IMG/VR virus record: IMGVR_UViG_3300046517_001637
Coordinates: 1-44,942 of that record
Strand: one strand, 5' to 3'
Source: a virus
Length of the DNA stretch: 44,942 nucleotides
Shown: positions 38,540-44,942 of the stretch, piece by piece
How the letters are laid out: every line of letters starts with the position of its first letter
How positions within the stretch are numbered: the first letter of the stretch is position 1
Program-made: the position numbers and the translations under genes
Notes under the pieces: generated by a model
What the model saw: only the letters and a program-made list of their open reading frames with translations
The model's database searches: none
What the model was told of the DNA's origin: nothing

Positions 38540-38562
38540 CACAGGCGCAAGAGGGCTTGTCG

Positions 38563-38580
38563 TGATGAAAATTTTCATCA
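38563..38580. promoter_or_regulatory. 18-bp perfect palindrome before the cro-like gene
   Basis: TGATGAAAATTTTCATCA is a perfect 18-base palindrome ending 12 bases before the ATG at 38593. Its central 12 bases are identical to the site before xis-int. A protein bound here would block transcription of the rightward early operon. Confidence 0.8.
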
Positions 38581-38592
38581 AAACTGCCCGCC

Positions 38593-38871
38593 ATGGCGAT
38601 CAGCATCGAGCACCTACTCACGCTCGCAAGGGCCTATAGCGAGGCGACCGGCGTTGCATTGACCGGGGTCGGCCAGCGTGCCTGTGGAAACAATCGGGTC
38701 TTCACCCGCTTAGCCGAAGGGCGCGGGGCCAACGTGCTGACTATGGAGCGCGCCGCCCAGTGGTTCGTCGCCAATTGGCCGGAAGATGCCGCCTGGCCCG
38801 CCGCTATTCCGGGTGGGCCGATGATCACCCCACCGCCGCTGCGGGAGCCCGCCAAAAGCACCGCCGCTTAG
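38593..38871 (+). CDS. Cro-like HTH regulator
   Basis: 92 aa. Pattern: ISIEHLLTLARAYSEATGVA, LTGVGQRACGNNRVFTRLAE and MERAAQWFVANWPEDAAWPA. This combination of a short HTH, where the recognition helix meets a G(N/D)NR/K turn, and the AAQWFSDNWPE-type second half is a small regulator family common as Cro in alphaproteobacterial prophages. First gene of the rightward early operon, directly behind the 18-base palindrome. The ribosome site is weak. Confidence 0.75.
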   Translation: MAISIEHLLTLARAYSEATGVALTGVGQRACGNNRVFTRLAEGRGANVLTMERAAQWFVANWPEDAAWPAAIPGGPMITPPPLREPAKSTAA

Positions 38872-38900
38872 AATCAATTCTACTGAGGGGGAAGCCCCAA

Positions 38901-39467
38901 ATGGCTCAGTCGCTATCGGCCGCCGCCGAAGCTCCCATCTCCAACAGCGCCGCCCGCGCCGAGACGATCCGCAATGCGGTGCAGCAATTGGCCCAGTACG
39001 ACGCCCAAGTCAAACGACTGCGCGGGGAGATCAATGAGTTCAAAGCAAAGACCATAAAAGGCGAGTTGGGATTCAAGCTCGCCGATTGGAACGCGGTCTA
39101 CCGGGTGTCGCAGCTCGAGATCGAAGACCGCGACACGCTCCTCGAAACCATCCGCGAGGGCTTTGCCGCCCTCCATATCGGCAGCGTCGTGGACTGGGTG
39201 GCGGCGTTGGAAACTGCGCAGCGCCGCAACGGCGCCGCAGCGCCTGACGAAGCGGCCCGCACCGCCGGCCGCCAGGACGGGCTCGGCGGCGTCATCGATC
39301 ACGCCGAGCGCTGGCCGCAGGGGGAACCGGGGCACGCCGACTACATGCTGGGGCTGAATGACGGCGAAGCCGAGCGCGCGCGGGTGATGGCGATGGGGCT
39401 CGGGGCGCCGAAGCGTAGCCGGGGCCGGCCGCGCAAGCCGAAACCGGAGGCCGGCGCGCAGGCATAA
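38901..39467 (+). CDS. AT-hook-tailed protein of the early operon
   Basis: 188 aa; ATG after GAGGGGGAAG. Residues about 15-70 are helical (AVQQLAQYDAQVKRLRGEIN, FKAKTIKGELGFKLADWNAV) with a further helical segment to about 105. The C-terminus contains RSRGRPRKPKPE, which is an AT-hook-type minor-groove binding motif (core GRP). Probably a DNA-binding accessory of replication or recombination; the core family is seen in rhizobial phages without a name. Confidence 0.7.
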   Translation: MAQSLSAAAEAPISNSAARAETIRNAVQQLAQYDAQVKRLRGEINEFKAKTIKGELGFKLADWNAVYRVSQLEIEDRDTLLETIREGFAALHIGSVVDWVAALETAQRRNGAAAPDEAARTAGRQDGLGGVIDHAERWPQGEPGHADYMLGLNDGEAERARVMAMGLGAPKRSRGRPRKPKPEAGAQA

Positions 39468-39476
39468 GCCCGCGCC

Positions 39477-40154
39477 ATGAAGGCACTGGCGCTCGATCCC
39501 GGCGGCCTGTGCGGTTTCGCCACCGGCGAGCTCGGCGCGGACCCGCGCTGGGGCACGCACCGCACGCCGCGCAATGTGTCGACCGGCGAGGCGCTGTCGT
39601 CCTTCGCCGGCTGGCTGCGCGAGCTGCTCCTCGAGGAGCGGCCGGACCTGGTGTGCTTCGAGTCGCCCTTCATCCCGATGCTCGGCGCGGAAATCCCCCG
39701 CAACGCCGCCACCGTGCGCCGGCTGCACAGCTATGCCGGGATGATCGAGGCGGTGTGCTGGCGCCTCAAGATCAAGGTCTACGAGGCCAGGCCGAGCGAG
39801 ATCTGCCGGCACTTTACGGGTCGCGGCTCGTGGGGCGGGCGGGAGAAGAAAAAAGCCGCCACGGTGCGCACCTGTCTCGCCTTCGGCTGGGATGTCGCCG
39901 GCGCGGTCGATGCCGCCGATGCGCTGAGCTTGTGGGCCTATGCCGAGGCGGTGCTGGACCCCGTCGCCGCCGCCCAGCGGCGCGCCCGCCTCGGGCTCGA
40001 GCTCGCCCTCCACCCCGAAAGCGATGACGCCGCGCGAAGGGGAATCACGCGGCGCCGATCACGCTTGGCAGACCACCGGCGCAAGGGGAATGCAGCCAAT
40101 GGCAGAAAATCAAATACGGCGACAACCGGCCAATTGCAACTCGCCGCCGGCTGA
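39477..40154 (+). CDS. RuvC-like Holliday junction resolvase
   Basis: 225 aa with the RNase H-like resolvase pattern: ALDPGGLCGFA (D7), DLVCFESPF (E62), then KIKVYEARPSEICRHFTG and AGAVDAADALSLWAYA (D145, D148) as the final acidic pair. Expected to cleave branched DNA in replication and recombination before packaging. The basic C-terminal ~50 residues (RRGITRRRSRLADHRRKGN) overlap the next gene and may contact DNA. Confidence 0.85.
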   Translation: MKALALDPGGLCGFATGELGADPRWGTHRTPRNVSTGEALSSFAGWLRELLLEERPDLVCFESPFIPMLGAEIPRNAATVRRLHSYAGMIEAVCWRLKIKVYEARPSEICRHFTGRGSWGGREKKKAATVRTCLAFGWDVAGAVDAADALSLWAYAEAVLDPVAAAQRRARLGLELALHPESDDAARRGITRRRSRLADHRRKGNAANGRKSNTATTGQLQLAAG

Positions 40155-40293
40155 TTTCCGCCTGGTCGAAATCGAGGTAGCGCGCGGGCCGAAATCCGAG
40201 GCGCTGGTGCATGTCAGCGTGCCGGTGCGCCGCGTGCTGGCGCGGACGCTGTCGCGCTTCCGCGACCGAATCGAGAACGGCGAGGTGGCATGA
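40099..40293 (+). CDS. 64-aa protein overlapping the resolvase end
   Basis: Start chosen at ATG 40099 because AAGGGGA lies nine bases upstream; ATGs at 40090 and 40024 are alternatives in the same frame. The product begins MAENQIRRQPANCNSPPADF and continues with a beta strand (FRLVEIEVARG) and a helix (VPVRRVLARTLSRFRDRIE). Overlaps the resolvase by 56 bases and the next ATG by four. Function unknown. Confidence 0.6.
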   Translation: MAENQIRRQPANCNSPPADFRLVEIEVARGPKSEALVHVSVPVRRVLARTLSRFRDRIENGEVA

Positions 40294-40538
40294 CCGCCTG
40301 GGAAAGCCCCGGCGCGGCGGCGGCGCACGCGCTGCACGAGCGGCTCGAGCTCGACGAGGACACCGCCAAGACCGCGGTCGACATCGTGTTCGAGAACTTG
40401 GTCGACCCCGACCGCGACATGCTGCAGGCCGGCGCCGCCGAGATGGCGCCCTCCCTGCCCAAGGGGGGAGGGCGTGGCTACGGGCGTGACCTCGCCGCCC
40501 TCGTCTGGCGCGCCATGCTGCAGCGGGCGCGGCCATGA
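40290..40538 (+). CDS. 82-aa helical early protein
   Basis: ATG overlaps the previous stop (ATGA). Mostly helical with a polar, flexible middle: GAAAAHALHERLELDEDTAK, TAVDIVFENLVDPDRDML and DLAALVWRAMLQRAR. Ends overlapping the next ATG. Ordinary composition and tight coupling support it; no known family. Confidence 0.65.
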   Translation: MTAWESPGAAAAHALHERLELDEDTAKTAVDIVFENLVDPDRDMLQAGAAEMAPSLPKGGGRGYGRDLAALVWRAMLQRARP

Positions 40539-40741
40539 GCCGCCGCCGCAGCTACCAATACACCGAGGCCGAGATCGCGCACTTCGCGGAATTTCGCGAA
40601 CAGCGCGCCGAGCTGACCCCGCGCGAATGCAACCACCGCGAGGTCTGCTGGGTAACGACGGGGCCGCCGGCGATCAGCCCGTCGGGGCACTGCCTCGGCT
40701 GCAATGGTATTCCGCGAATGCACTGGCGGCACGCGCGATGA
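40535..40741 (+). CDS. 68-aa Cys/His-containing protein
   Basis: Begins MSRRRSYQYTEAEIAHFAEF. The second half contains cysteines at ECNHREVCW and HCLGCNG with several His, compatible with a zinc-binding knuckle. Overlaps neighbours by four bases on both sides. Possibly nucleic-acid binding; function unknown. Confidence 0.65.
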   Translation: MSRRRSYQYTEAEIAHFAEFREQRAELTPRECNHREVCWVTTGPPAISPSGHCLGCNGIPRMHWRHAR

Positions 40742-41319
40742 TGATCGATCTCGAGGCCGAATACCTCGCCGCGCTCAGCGATACCTCGCCCCTGCAGCGG
40801 CGCGAATTGCTCCGCGCCGGCGTGCCGCAGCACGCGATCGACCTGGCGGGCCCAGCCTATGCCCGGGTGCGCCCGGTGGGCCGGCTGCTGTTCGAGCCAA
40901 ATCCCGACAGCGAGCTCGGCGCCTTCATCCTGCCAGTGCGCGCCGACTACCCCGACACCCCGGAAAGCCCCGACCCCGAAGCGGCGGTGGGCGGCGGCGA
41001 CATCCTCGACCTGGTGGCGTTCGAGCCGGAGCTCGGCGCCCGTTGGCTGCTGCGCACCGGTAACGCCGAATGGCTTGGGTCCTGCCCGCCGCAATACCTC
41101 GACCCGCCGCCCGTGGCGCTCTACCGCTCGCCAATCGACTGGCTGCGCGCCGGCTGCCAGGGGCTGGTGTGCCTGGTGCGGGCCCCGTTCGAGATCCTGC
41201 GCTTCCTGGCGCGCTTCACCGCCATTATCGTCGATGACCTGACCCACGCCGCCGAGCTCGAGGTGCTGCTCCGCCACCCGTTCCTGTCACCCACCATTCT
41301 TGTCCGGGGGAGTTCATAA
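40738..41319 (+). CDS. Conserved 193-aa protein upstream of the replication ATPase
   Basis: Start at the ATG overlapping the preceding stop (a second ATG follows directly). Recognisable flow: LLRAGVPQHAIDLAGPAYAR, VRPVGRLLFEPNPDSE, FILPVRADYPDTP, DILDLVAFEPELGARWLLRT and PPPVALYRSPIDWLRAGCQG. This layout recurs upstream of RepA-type ATPases in alphaproteobacterial prophages; I recall no function, though a primase-like or toprim-associated role is sometimes proposed. Ends directly before the ATPase gene. Confidence 0.7.
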   Translation: MMIDLEAEYLAALSDTSPLQRRELLRAGVPQHAIDLAGPAYARVRPVGRLLFEPNPDSELGAFILPVRADYPDTPESPDPEAAVGGGDILDLVAFEPELGARWLLRTGNAEWLGSCPPQYLDPPPVALYRSPIDWLRAGCQGLVCLVRAPFEILRFLARFTAIIVDDLTHAAELEVLLRHPFLSPTILVRGSS

Positions 41320-42570
41320 ATGGTCGACATCCACTCCGACGGCCGCCCAATCCGCAGCCTGTTCGAAAACGATATCATCGAGCTCGAACGCGCCCGCGAG
41401 GCCAAACGCCAGCGGCTCGCCGCCGCCAACCCAATCAAAAGCTTCGCCGCCGGGGCGCGGCTCTTCGATATCGTCGCAATAACACCTCGGGAATGGCTGA
41501 TGGGAACCAGCTTCTGCCGTCAGTTCGTGTCCTCCATGATCGGCCAAGGTGGCGCCGGCAAAACCGCCGTGCGATACGCCCAATACCTGGCGCTGGCGAC
41601 GGGGCGCCCAATCACCGGCGAGCACGTGCATTGCCGAAGCCGCGTGCTCCTCCTGTGCTACGAGGACGACCTCACCGAAATGCTGCGGCGGTTCGGGGCG
41701 CTGATGCTGCGCCACGGCATCACCGCCGAGGAGATCGGCGACTGGCTCCACCTCGCCGTCATGCCGCCAGGAGTCACCTTGTTGCGCACCGAACGCGGCG
41801 CCCAGGTCCCCGGTATCCTCGACCAGGCGCTGCGCGACAAAATCGAGGAGCTGCAACCCGACCTCGTCGCCATCGATCCCTTCGCCCGCGCGCACGGCCT
41901 CGACAACGAGAACAACAACGCCGGCATGGCCACCGCAATGGGACTGCTCTCAAGCATCGCCTGCGAATGCAATATCGCCATCGACCTCTGCCACCACACC
42001 CACAAAGGGTCCGCCGAAGCCGGCGACGCAGGCCGTAGCCGTGGCGCTTCCGCCAATATCGACGCACAGCGCCTTGCCCGCACTCTCACCGTGATGTCAG
42101 CCGACGAAGCCGCCCGCTTCGGAGTGCCGGAGGGCGAGAGGCGGCATTACGTGCGCGTGGACGACGGCAAGGTGAATTTGGCCCCCGCGGGCGAGGCTAT
42201 GTGGTTCCACCTGGTGGGCGTGCCGCTGGGCAATGGCACCCCCCAGTACCCAAACGGCGACACCGTCCAGGCCGCCGTGCGATGGCACCCACCAAATGTC
42301 TGGGACGGCCCGCTCGCCAGTTTCGCCGCCATCTATGACGAGATCGATGCCGGCTTCGACGGCCGGCGGTACAGCGCCAGCAATGCATCCAAAGACCGTG
42401 CCGCATACAAGGTCGTCCAGCGCCACCTCGACCGCACCGACGCCCAAGCCCGCCAGATCATCAACAACTGGGTCCGCGACGGCGTGCTGCGGGTCGAGGA
42501 ATACGACGATCCCAAGCGCCGGCAAAAGCTGCCGGGGCTCTTCGGCAACCCCGCCAAACGGCCAGGCTAG
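41320..42570 (+). CDS. RepA/AAA_25-type ATPase, replicative helicase candidate
   Basis: 416 aa; GGGGGAG nine bases before the ATG. RecA-like core with Walker A GQGGAGKT (residues 75-82), LLCYEDD (about 111-117), Walker B DLVAIDPFAR (D186) and the HHTHKG sensor segment (about 221-226) followed by GASANIDAQRLARTL. These are the features of hexameric RepA-like helicases (AAA_25). The C-terminal ~90 residues look like a winged-helix DNA-binding domain (RDAQARQIINNWVRDGVLRV-like). It is the only replication enzyme recognised, so host polymerase is presumably recruited. Confidence 0.85.
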   Translation: MVDIHSDGRPIRSLFENDIIELERAREAKRQRLAAANPIKSFAAGARLFDIVAITPREWLMGTSFCRQFVSSMIGQGGAGKTAVRYAQYLALATGRPITGEHVHCRSRVLLLCYEDDLTEMLRRFGALMLRHGITAEEIGDWLHLAVMPPGVTLLRTERGAQVPGILDQALRDKIEELQPDLVAIDPFARAHGLDNENNNAGMATAMGLLSSIACECNIAIDLCHHTHKGSAEAGDAGRSRGASANIDAQRLARTLTVMSADEAARFGVPEGERRHYVRVDDGKVNLAPAGEAMWFHLVGVPLGNGTPQYPNGDTVQAAVRWHPPNVWDGPLASFAAIYDEIDAGFDGRRYSASNASKDRAAYKVVQRHLDRTDAQARQIINNWVRDGVLRVEEYDDPKRRQKLPGLFGNPAKRPG

Positions 42571-42660
42571 TGCAACCCTTAATATGCCCAAACGGGGGCA
42601 TTTCATTCGTGCCTCATCCGTGCAAGAGGCTGCCCGCACGAACGCCGGAATCCCCTAAGT
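42571..42660. other. Structured non-coding stretch after the ATPase gene, origin candidate
   Basis: Contains a hairpin ATGCCC/GGGCAT (42584-42601) and a perfect inverted repeat TTCGTGC (42606-42612) with GCACGAA (42636-42642), plus a further CGTGC between them. Short repeats of this kind beside a RepA-type gene can be initiator sites. A 24-codon ATG frame at 42584-42658 has no ribosome site and is not called. Confidence 0.35.
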
Positions 42661-42668
42661 AAAAAAGC

Positions 42669-42698
42669 ATTCGGGCAGAAGCGCCCGAATAGCTTTTT
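42669..42698. terminator. Terminator ending the rightward early operon
   Basis: ATTCGGGC (42669-42676) pairs with GCCCGAAT (42683-42690) in a perfect eight-base stem, loop AGAAGC, followed by AGCTTTTT. A-run and GC on the 5' side (AAAAAAGC) make it plausible in both directions. It separates the replication genes from the DUF6362-terS group. Confidence 0.85.
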
Positions 42699-42704
42699 CC
42701 CATT

Positions 42705-42716
42705 AGGAGGTGATCC
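42705..42716 (+). promoter_or_regulatory. Orphan extended Shine-Dalgarno: complement of the 16S rRNA 3' end
   Basis: AGGAGGTGATCC is a 12-base perfect complement of the conserved bacterial 16S tail (GGATCACCTCCT). No ATG, GTG or TTG start of a plausible gene lies within 15 bases downstream, so it does not serve a normal start. It follows the terminator by seven bases. On the minus strand the same bases reproduce the anti-Shine-Dalgarno itself. Confidence 0.6.
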
Positions 42717-42825
42717 GGTAACGCCGCCGCGCGCAGTTCGGAGAACTCAACCTAAGCGAGCAGACCTGCGGCCTACGATGAACCCACCAAACGCGCGCGC
42801 CCGCGCGGCAATCGGAGGCGGAATA

Positions 42826-43299
42826 ATGCTTGACACCAATGCCCTCAATTTGCAGCGTGATCGGCAACGCTTGCCAGACCAACCCTGGACCGCCCCACAA
42901 CTCCGAGACCGCCTCGCCGAAGCCGCCCACACCCTGCGCAGACTGCCATGGCCCAAACACGGAAAACCCCAGCCCGAGCGCGCCCTGTGGCCAGACGTCG
43001 CCCACGACTGGATGGCCTACGGATGGCAAGCAGCCCGCCTCCAGCGCATCCCGCCTACCGCACAGGAAGTCTCCCGCATGGACGAGGTACTCGCGTGGCT
43101 GCTCTGGCTTACCCGCGACCAGCGCCTCATCCTCTGGGGACGCGCAAACCACTGGGCCTGGGCCAAACTGGTCCAGCTCGATGACCTCGAACGCAACGGC
43201 AACGGCCGCCGCGAACGCCAACTGCGGCAGATCCTCGGCGACGCCGAAGCCCGAATCCTGGCCAAGCTCAATGGCACGCCCGGACGCATCGTGGTGTGA
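42826..43299 (+). CDS. DUF6362-family protein
   Basis: 157 aa from the ATG with GGAGGCGG seven bases upstream; an earlier ATG at 42778 lacks a site. Pattern: APQLRDRLAEAAHTLRRLPW, ALWPDVAHDWMAYGWQAARL, SRMDEVLAWLLWLTRDQRLI and LWGRANHWAWAKLVQLDDLE. This agrees with DUF6362, a helical family in phages of alphaproteobacteria whose second half resembles a small HTH that might read DNA. Possibly a late-gene activator or packaging accessory, since it leads the group ending in terS. Confidence 0.8.
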   Translation: MLDTNALNLQRDRQRLPDQPWTAPQLRDRLAEAAHTLRRLPWPKHGKPQPERALWPDVAHDWMAYGWQAARLQRIPPTAQEVSRMDEVLAWLLWLTRDQRLILWGRANHWAWAKLVQLDDLERNGNGRRERQLRQILGDAEARILAKLNGTPGRIVV

Positions 43300-43303
43300 C
43301 ACT

Positions 43304-43603
43304 TTGAGCGACATCGCGGCAAACTGGGGTGTCACCAACCCGCGCATTGCCCGGCACGGTGACGGGTGGCAACCTATCGACACCGCGCCACGTGACAGCA
43401 CGGTGATCCTGACATGGGTGCCACGCAACGGCCCGATGATCGCATACTGGGGCCGCTCCAACGCACTCAATCGACCAGCCTGGATCGGTGGTCACTGCCG
43501 GGTCGATCACATCGATCAGCCGACGCACTGGATGCCATTGCCGGACCCGCCGGCAGCGAAAGTGACACAACTGTCCCATATCGTGTCGGAGCGTGAGGCA
43601 TGA
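43304..43603 (+). CDS. DUF551-like protein
   Basis: About 99 aa; the start is uncertain (TTG 43304, or GTG 43330). The region from residue 20 has the DUF551 signature: GDGWQPIDTAPRDSTVILTW, a beta core with AYWGRSNALNRPAWIGG and the closing HWMPLPDPP. DUF551 proteins are small, widespread in phages and of unknown function. The stop overlaps the next ATG. Confidence 0.75.
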   Translation: MSDIAANWGVTNPRIARHGDGWQPIDTAPRDSTVILTWVPRNGPMIAYWGRSNALNRPAWIGGHCRVDHIDQPTHWMPLPDPPAAKVTQLSHIVSEREA

Positions 43604-43752
43604 CTGACGACGCGCCGAATGCCTGCCTGCAAGGCGACGATGCTGCCGTGAGGGACAACGACGCCGGCCGCGACCACGTCCCGTCTCCAGACTGCTGGTG
43701 TCACCCCGACGAAGTCGAACCCGGAGTGTTTGTCCACCGCGAGGCGCGGTAG
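43600..43752 (+). CDS. 50-aa DCWCxP protein
   Basis: Starts at ATG overlapping the DUF551-like gene stop. Acidic N-terminus (MTDDAPNACLQGDDAAVRDN), then PSPDCWCHPDEVEPGVFVHR. The CWC...P...V(I)xHx ending is a very common tiny phage protein pattern without known function, probably metal-binding. The TAG stop overlaps the next GTG. Confidence 0.65.
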   Translation: MTDDAPNACLQGDDAAVRDNDAGRDHVPSPDCWCHPDEVEPGVFVHREAR

Positions 43753-43949
43753 TGACGGACGTGATCACCTTTCGCCGGGTGAGTTTGTATGAACGGTTGT
43801 CGATGCTCATCCCCTCCGTTCGTCGCGCTAAGCATGCGAGGATGGAAGCTGCAATCGCCGCCCTTGTCCATAATCCCGAGTTGCCTTGTGTTGTCGAAGG
43901 GTACTTCATCCCAAACGGATACGGCAGCGCAGTGGCAGTGACACAATGA
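43752..43949 (+). CDS. 65-aa helical protein
   Basis: GTG overlaps the preceding TAG (TAGTG). The product begins MTDVITFRRVSLYERLSMLI and continues PSVRRAKHARMEAAIAALVH and a short beta end. Stop overlaps the next ATG within a 17-base repeat that recurs at 44110-44126. Unrecognised. Confidence 0.6.
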   Translation: MTDVITFRRVSLYERLSMLIPSVRRAKHARMEAAIAALVHNPELPCVVEGYFIPNGYGSAVAVTQ

Positions 43950-44125
43950 CCCGCGACGACTTGCTGGAAGAGTTGCGCGCAGTGGCACAGGAAGCAAAAC
44001 ACGAGTCGGCCGAATCTCACCGCACTGCCATGAACTCGTACGGCGCCGGATATGATGCCGGGTTCTTCGCCGGTATCGAAAGAGCTACCGGCTTATTGTT
44101 GGACTGCGAGGCAGTGACACAATGA
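43946..44125 (+). CDS. 59-aa protein with central Gly/Tyr turn
   Basis: Begins MTRDDLLEELRAVAQEAKHE; a helix, a Gly/Tyr-rich turn (SYGAGYDAGFFAGIERATG) and a short end CEAVTQ. The YxAGYDAGFxxG segment is frequent in tiny phage proteins and may dimerise helices. Overlaps neighbours by four bases on each side. Confidence 0.6.
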   Translation: MTRDDLLEELRAVAQEAKHESAESHRTAMNSYGAGYDAGFFAGIERATGLLLDCEAVTQ

Positions 44126-44178
44126 CGCGCGATAAGTTTAAGGACCTCTTCAAGCGCAAGGGCCGCGGCGGGCGCTGA
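44122..44178 (+). CDS. 18-aa basic peptide in the translational chain
   Basis: Reads MTRDKFKDLFKRKGRGGR. Its ATG overlaps the upstream stop (ATGA) and its TGA overlaps the terS ATG (TGATG), so ribosomes could pass directly through it. The first four residues and the 17 bases around its start repeat those of the 59-aa gene. It may be a remnant of a duplicated gene kept as a coupling leader for terS. Confidence 0.4.
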   Translation: MTRDKFKDLFKRKGRGGR

Positions 44179-44705
44179 TGTCACTGCAACAGCCCGCTGC
44201 CCCACGCAGGCGCGGCGGACGCAACGGCTCCGAAAAGGTCTACACCGAGGAACTCGCCGAAGAGATACTCGACAGGCTGGCCGCCGGTGAGAGCCTCGCT
44301 GCCATATGCTCCGATCCCGCTCTCCCATCCGAAAAGACCGTCAGATACTGGGCTATCGACGAGAATGGGCCCCCGGGTTTCGCGACGAGGTACGCTCGCG
44401 CGCGGTCTGTCGGTTACGAGCGGTTGGCTGACGAGGTGATCGCGATCGGTGACACCGAGTGCATCGGGCCTGACGGTTTCGTTGACAATGGCGCGGTGCA
44501 GCGTGCCAGGTTGATGTCTGACAATCGCAAGTGGCTGCTCTCCAAGCTGCTGCCGAAGCAATTCGGCGACAAGGTGACGCAGGAGCTGGTCGGCGATCCG
44601 AACGCGCCGATCGTGACGCGCATCGAGCTGGTGCCGGTAGCGCCGCTGACGCGGCTGCCGAAGCGTCGCGACGATGGGGGAAGCGATGATGGATCGATTG
44701 GGTGA
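44178..44705 (+). CDS. terS: Terminase small subunit, Sf6-like
   Basis: 175 aa. After a basic, flexible start (PRRRGGRNGSEK) comes the HTH typical of Sf6-type small terminases: YTEELAEEILDRLAAGESLA, AICSDPALPSEKTVRYW, then FATRYARARSVGYERLADEV and a middle oligomerisation region (RARLMSDNRKWLLSKLLPKQ). It recognises the packaging site and hands DNA to TerL. On the circle, the gene is about 3.75 kb upstream of terL, with the closure region and four other genes between. Confidence 0.88.
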   Translation: MSLQQPAAPRRRGGRNGSEKVYTEELAEEILDRLAAGESLAAICSDPALPSEKTVRYWAIDENGPPGFATRYARARSVGYERLADEVIAIGDTECIGPDGFVDNGAVQRARLMSDNRKWLLSKLLPKQFGDKVTQELVGDPNAPIVTRIELVPVAPLTRLPKRRDDGGSDDGSIG

Positions 44706-44822
44706 TCGCCTCGTAACCCATTGATATCAGCTGACGTGTTGTCGGATGGGATATCCGCTTCCTCGCGCGTACATAAGATAAACAGAGTCGCCGCCGCGCC
44801 TTGTCGGAGGGCTGATGCCCCT
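44706..44822. other. Non-coding region after terS, packaging-site candidate
   Basis: No gene. Contains palindromes TGATATCA (44722-44729) and GGATATCC (44749-44756), i.e. two GATATC units 27 bases apart, an inverted CGGAT/ATCCG around the second, and AT-rich ACATAAGATAAACA. With the first 133 bases of the window it forms a ~250-base gap on the circle, next to terS, where cos or pac sites and a late promoter are expected. No promoter is confident. Confidence 0.4.
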
Positions 44823-44942
44823 GGCCCCATGGCGGCCCCGCTGCCCCCCCCCTGGGGCACCCGTCAGAAAATCTGGTTCCATCTCGGCGGCTGACGGCCC
44901 CAGCCCGCCCCCCTTTTCCCCCTCACCCGGCGATATTTTTTT
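44823..44942. repeat. Right copy of 120-bp exact terminal direct repeat
   Basis: Identical to 1-120. It joins the end of the contig to its start and makes the terS-to-134 interval continuous. It includes C9, C6 and T-run homopolymers and the hairpin GCCCCA/TGGGGC. Confidence 0.95.

Overview
The window is one complete phage genome written as a linear contig. The first 120 bases (1-120) recur exactly as the last 120 bases (44823-44942), so the molecule closes into a circle, or is terminally redundant, with about 44.8 kb of unique sequence. It is GC-rich and densely packed with genes linked by ATGA, GTGA or TGATG overlaps. It encodes a tyrosine integrase, a repressor/Cro-type switch and an apparent attP carrying the 5' half of a tRNA-Pro(UGG), so it is a temperate phage. 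The tRNA fragment, the GC content and the families present suggest an alphaproteobacterial (Rhizobiales-like) host; this is an inference. The SU10-type capsid, the portal, adaptor and nozzle-like proteins, and the absence of any tape-measure, sheath or tail-tube gene suggest a short-tailed (podovirus) particle.

Layout. (1) 134-3638: four consecutive genes with N-terminal signal- or membrane-like segments: a small secreted protein, an arabinofuranosidase/LamG-like protein, a pectate-lyase-fold spike and a small membrane protein. They sit between the terminase small subunit (44178-44705, which joins position 1 across the circle) and the large subunit. (2) 3635-13457: large terminase, small membrane proteins, an Ig-like protein, portal, an unrecognised 442-aa protein, scaffold, major capsid protein followed by a strong terminator, and a conserved neck protein. 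One small gene (9955-10194) runs the other way. (3) 13461-30404: adaptor, tailspike, tail-nozzle-like protein, internal/ejection proteins, an S74-type fibre, a 971-aa virion protein with a lysozyme-like and an M15 peptidase domain, and a 634-aa putative fibre/enzyme. An antisense two-helix membrane ORF lies at 27779-27940.

(4) 30380-35799, leftward: an early operon with a RecT annealing protein, its usual coiled-coil companion, a Cys-rich zinc-ribbon-like protein, a stand-alone HIRAN protein and several very small genes. (5) 35830-36070: attP, with a promoter-like element, a tRNA-Pro 5' half and flanking arm-type repeats. (6) 36010-37693, leftward: a small gene, the integrase and a Xis-like HTH gene overlapping it. 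(7) 37694-38592: control region with repressor and Cro-like genes. A shared palindrome TGAAAATTTTCA occurs both in the integrase promoter region and in the repressor/cro region. (8) 38593-42570, rightward: Cro-like protein, AT-hook protein, RuvC-like resolvase, small genes and a RepA-type ATPase, ending in a structured non-coding stretch with a terminator. (9) 42826-44705: DUF6362-like and DUF551-like proteins, several tiny genes and the small terminase, leading over the closure into block 1.

How it works together (inference): the repressor and Cro-like protein would compete for the palindromes and so couple immunity to integrase expression. The leftward operon supplies recombination, the rightward operon replication and then packaging, and the late genes build a short-tailed virion with several carbohydrate-directed receptor-binding proteins. 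No free-standing endolysin was recognised.
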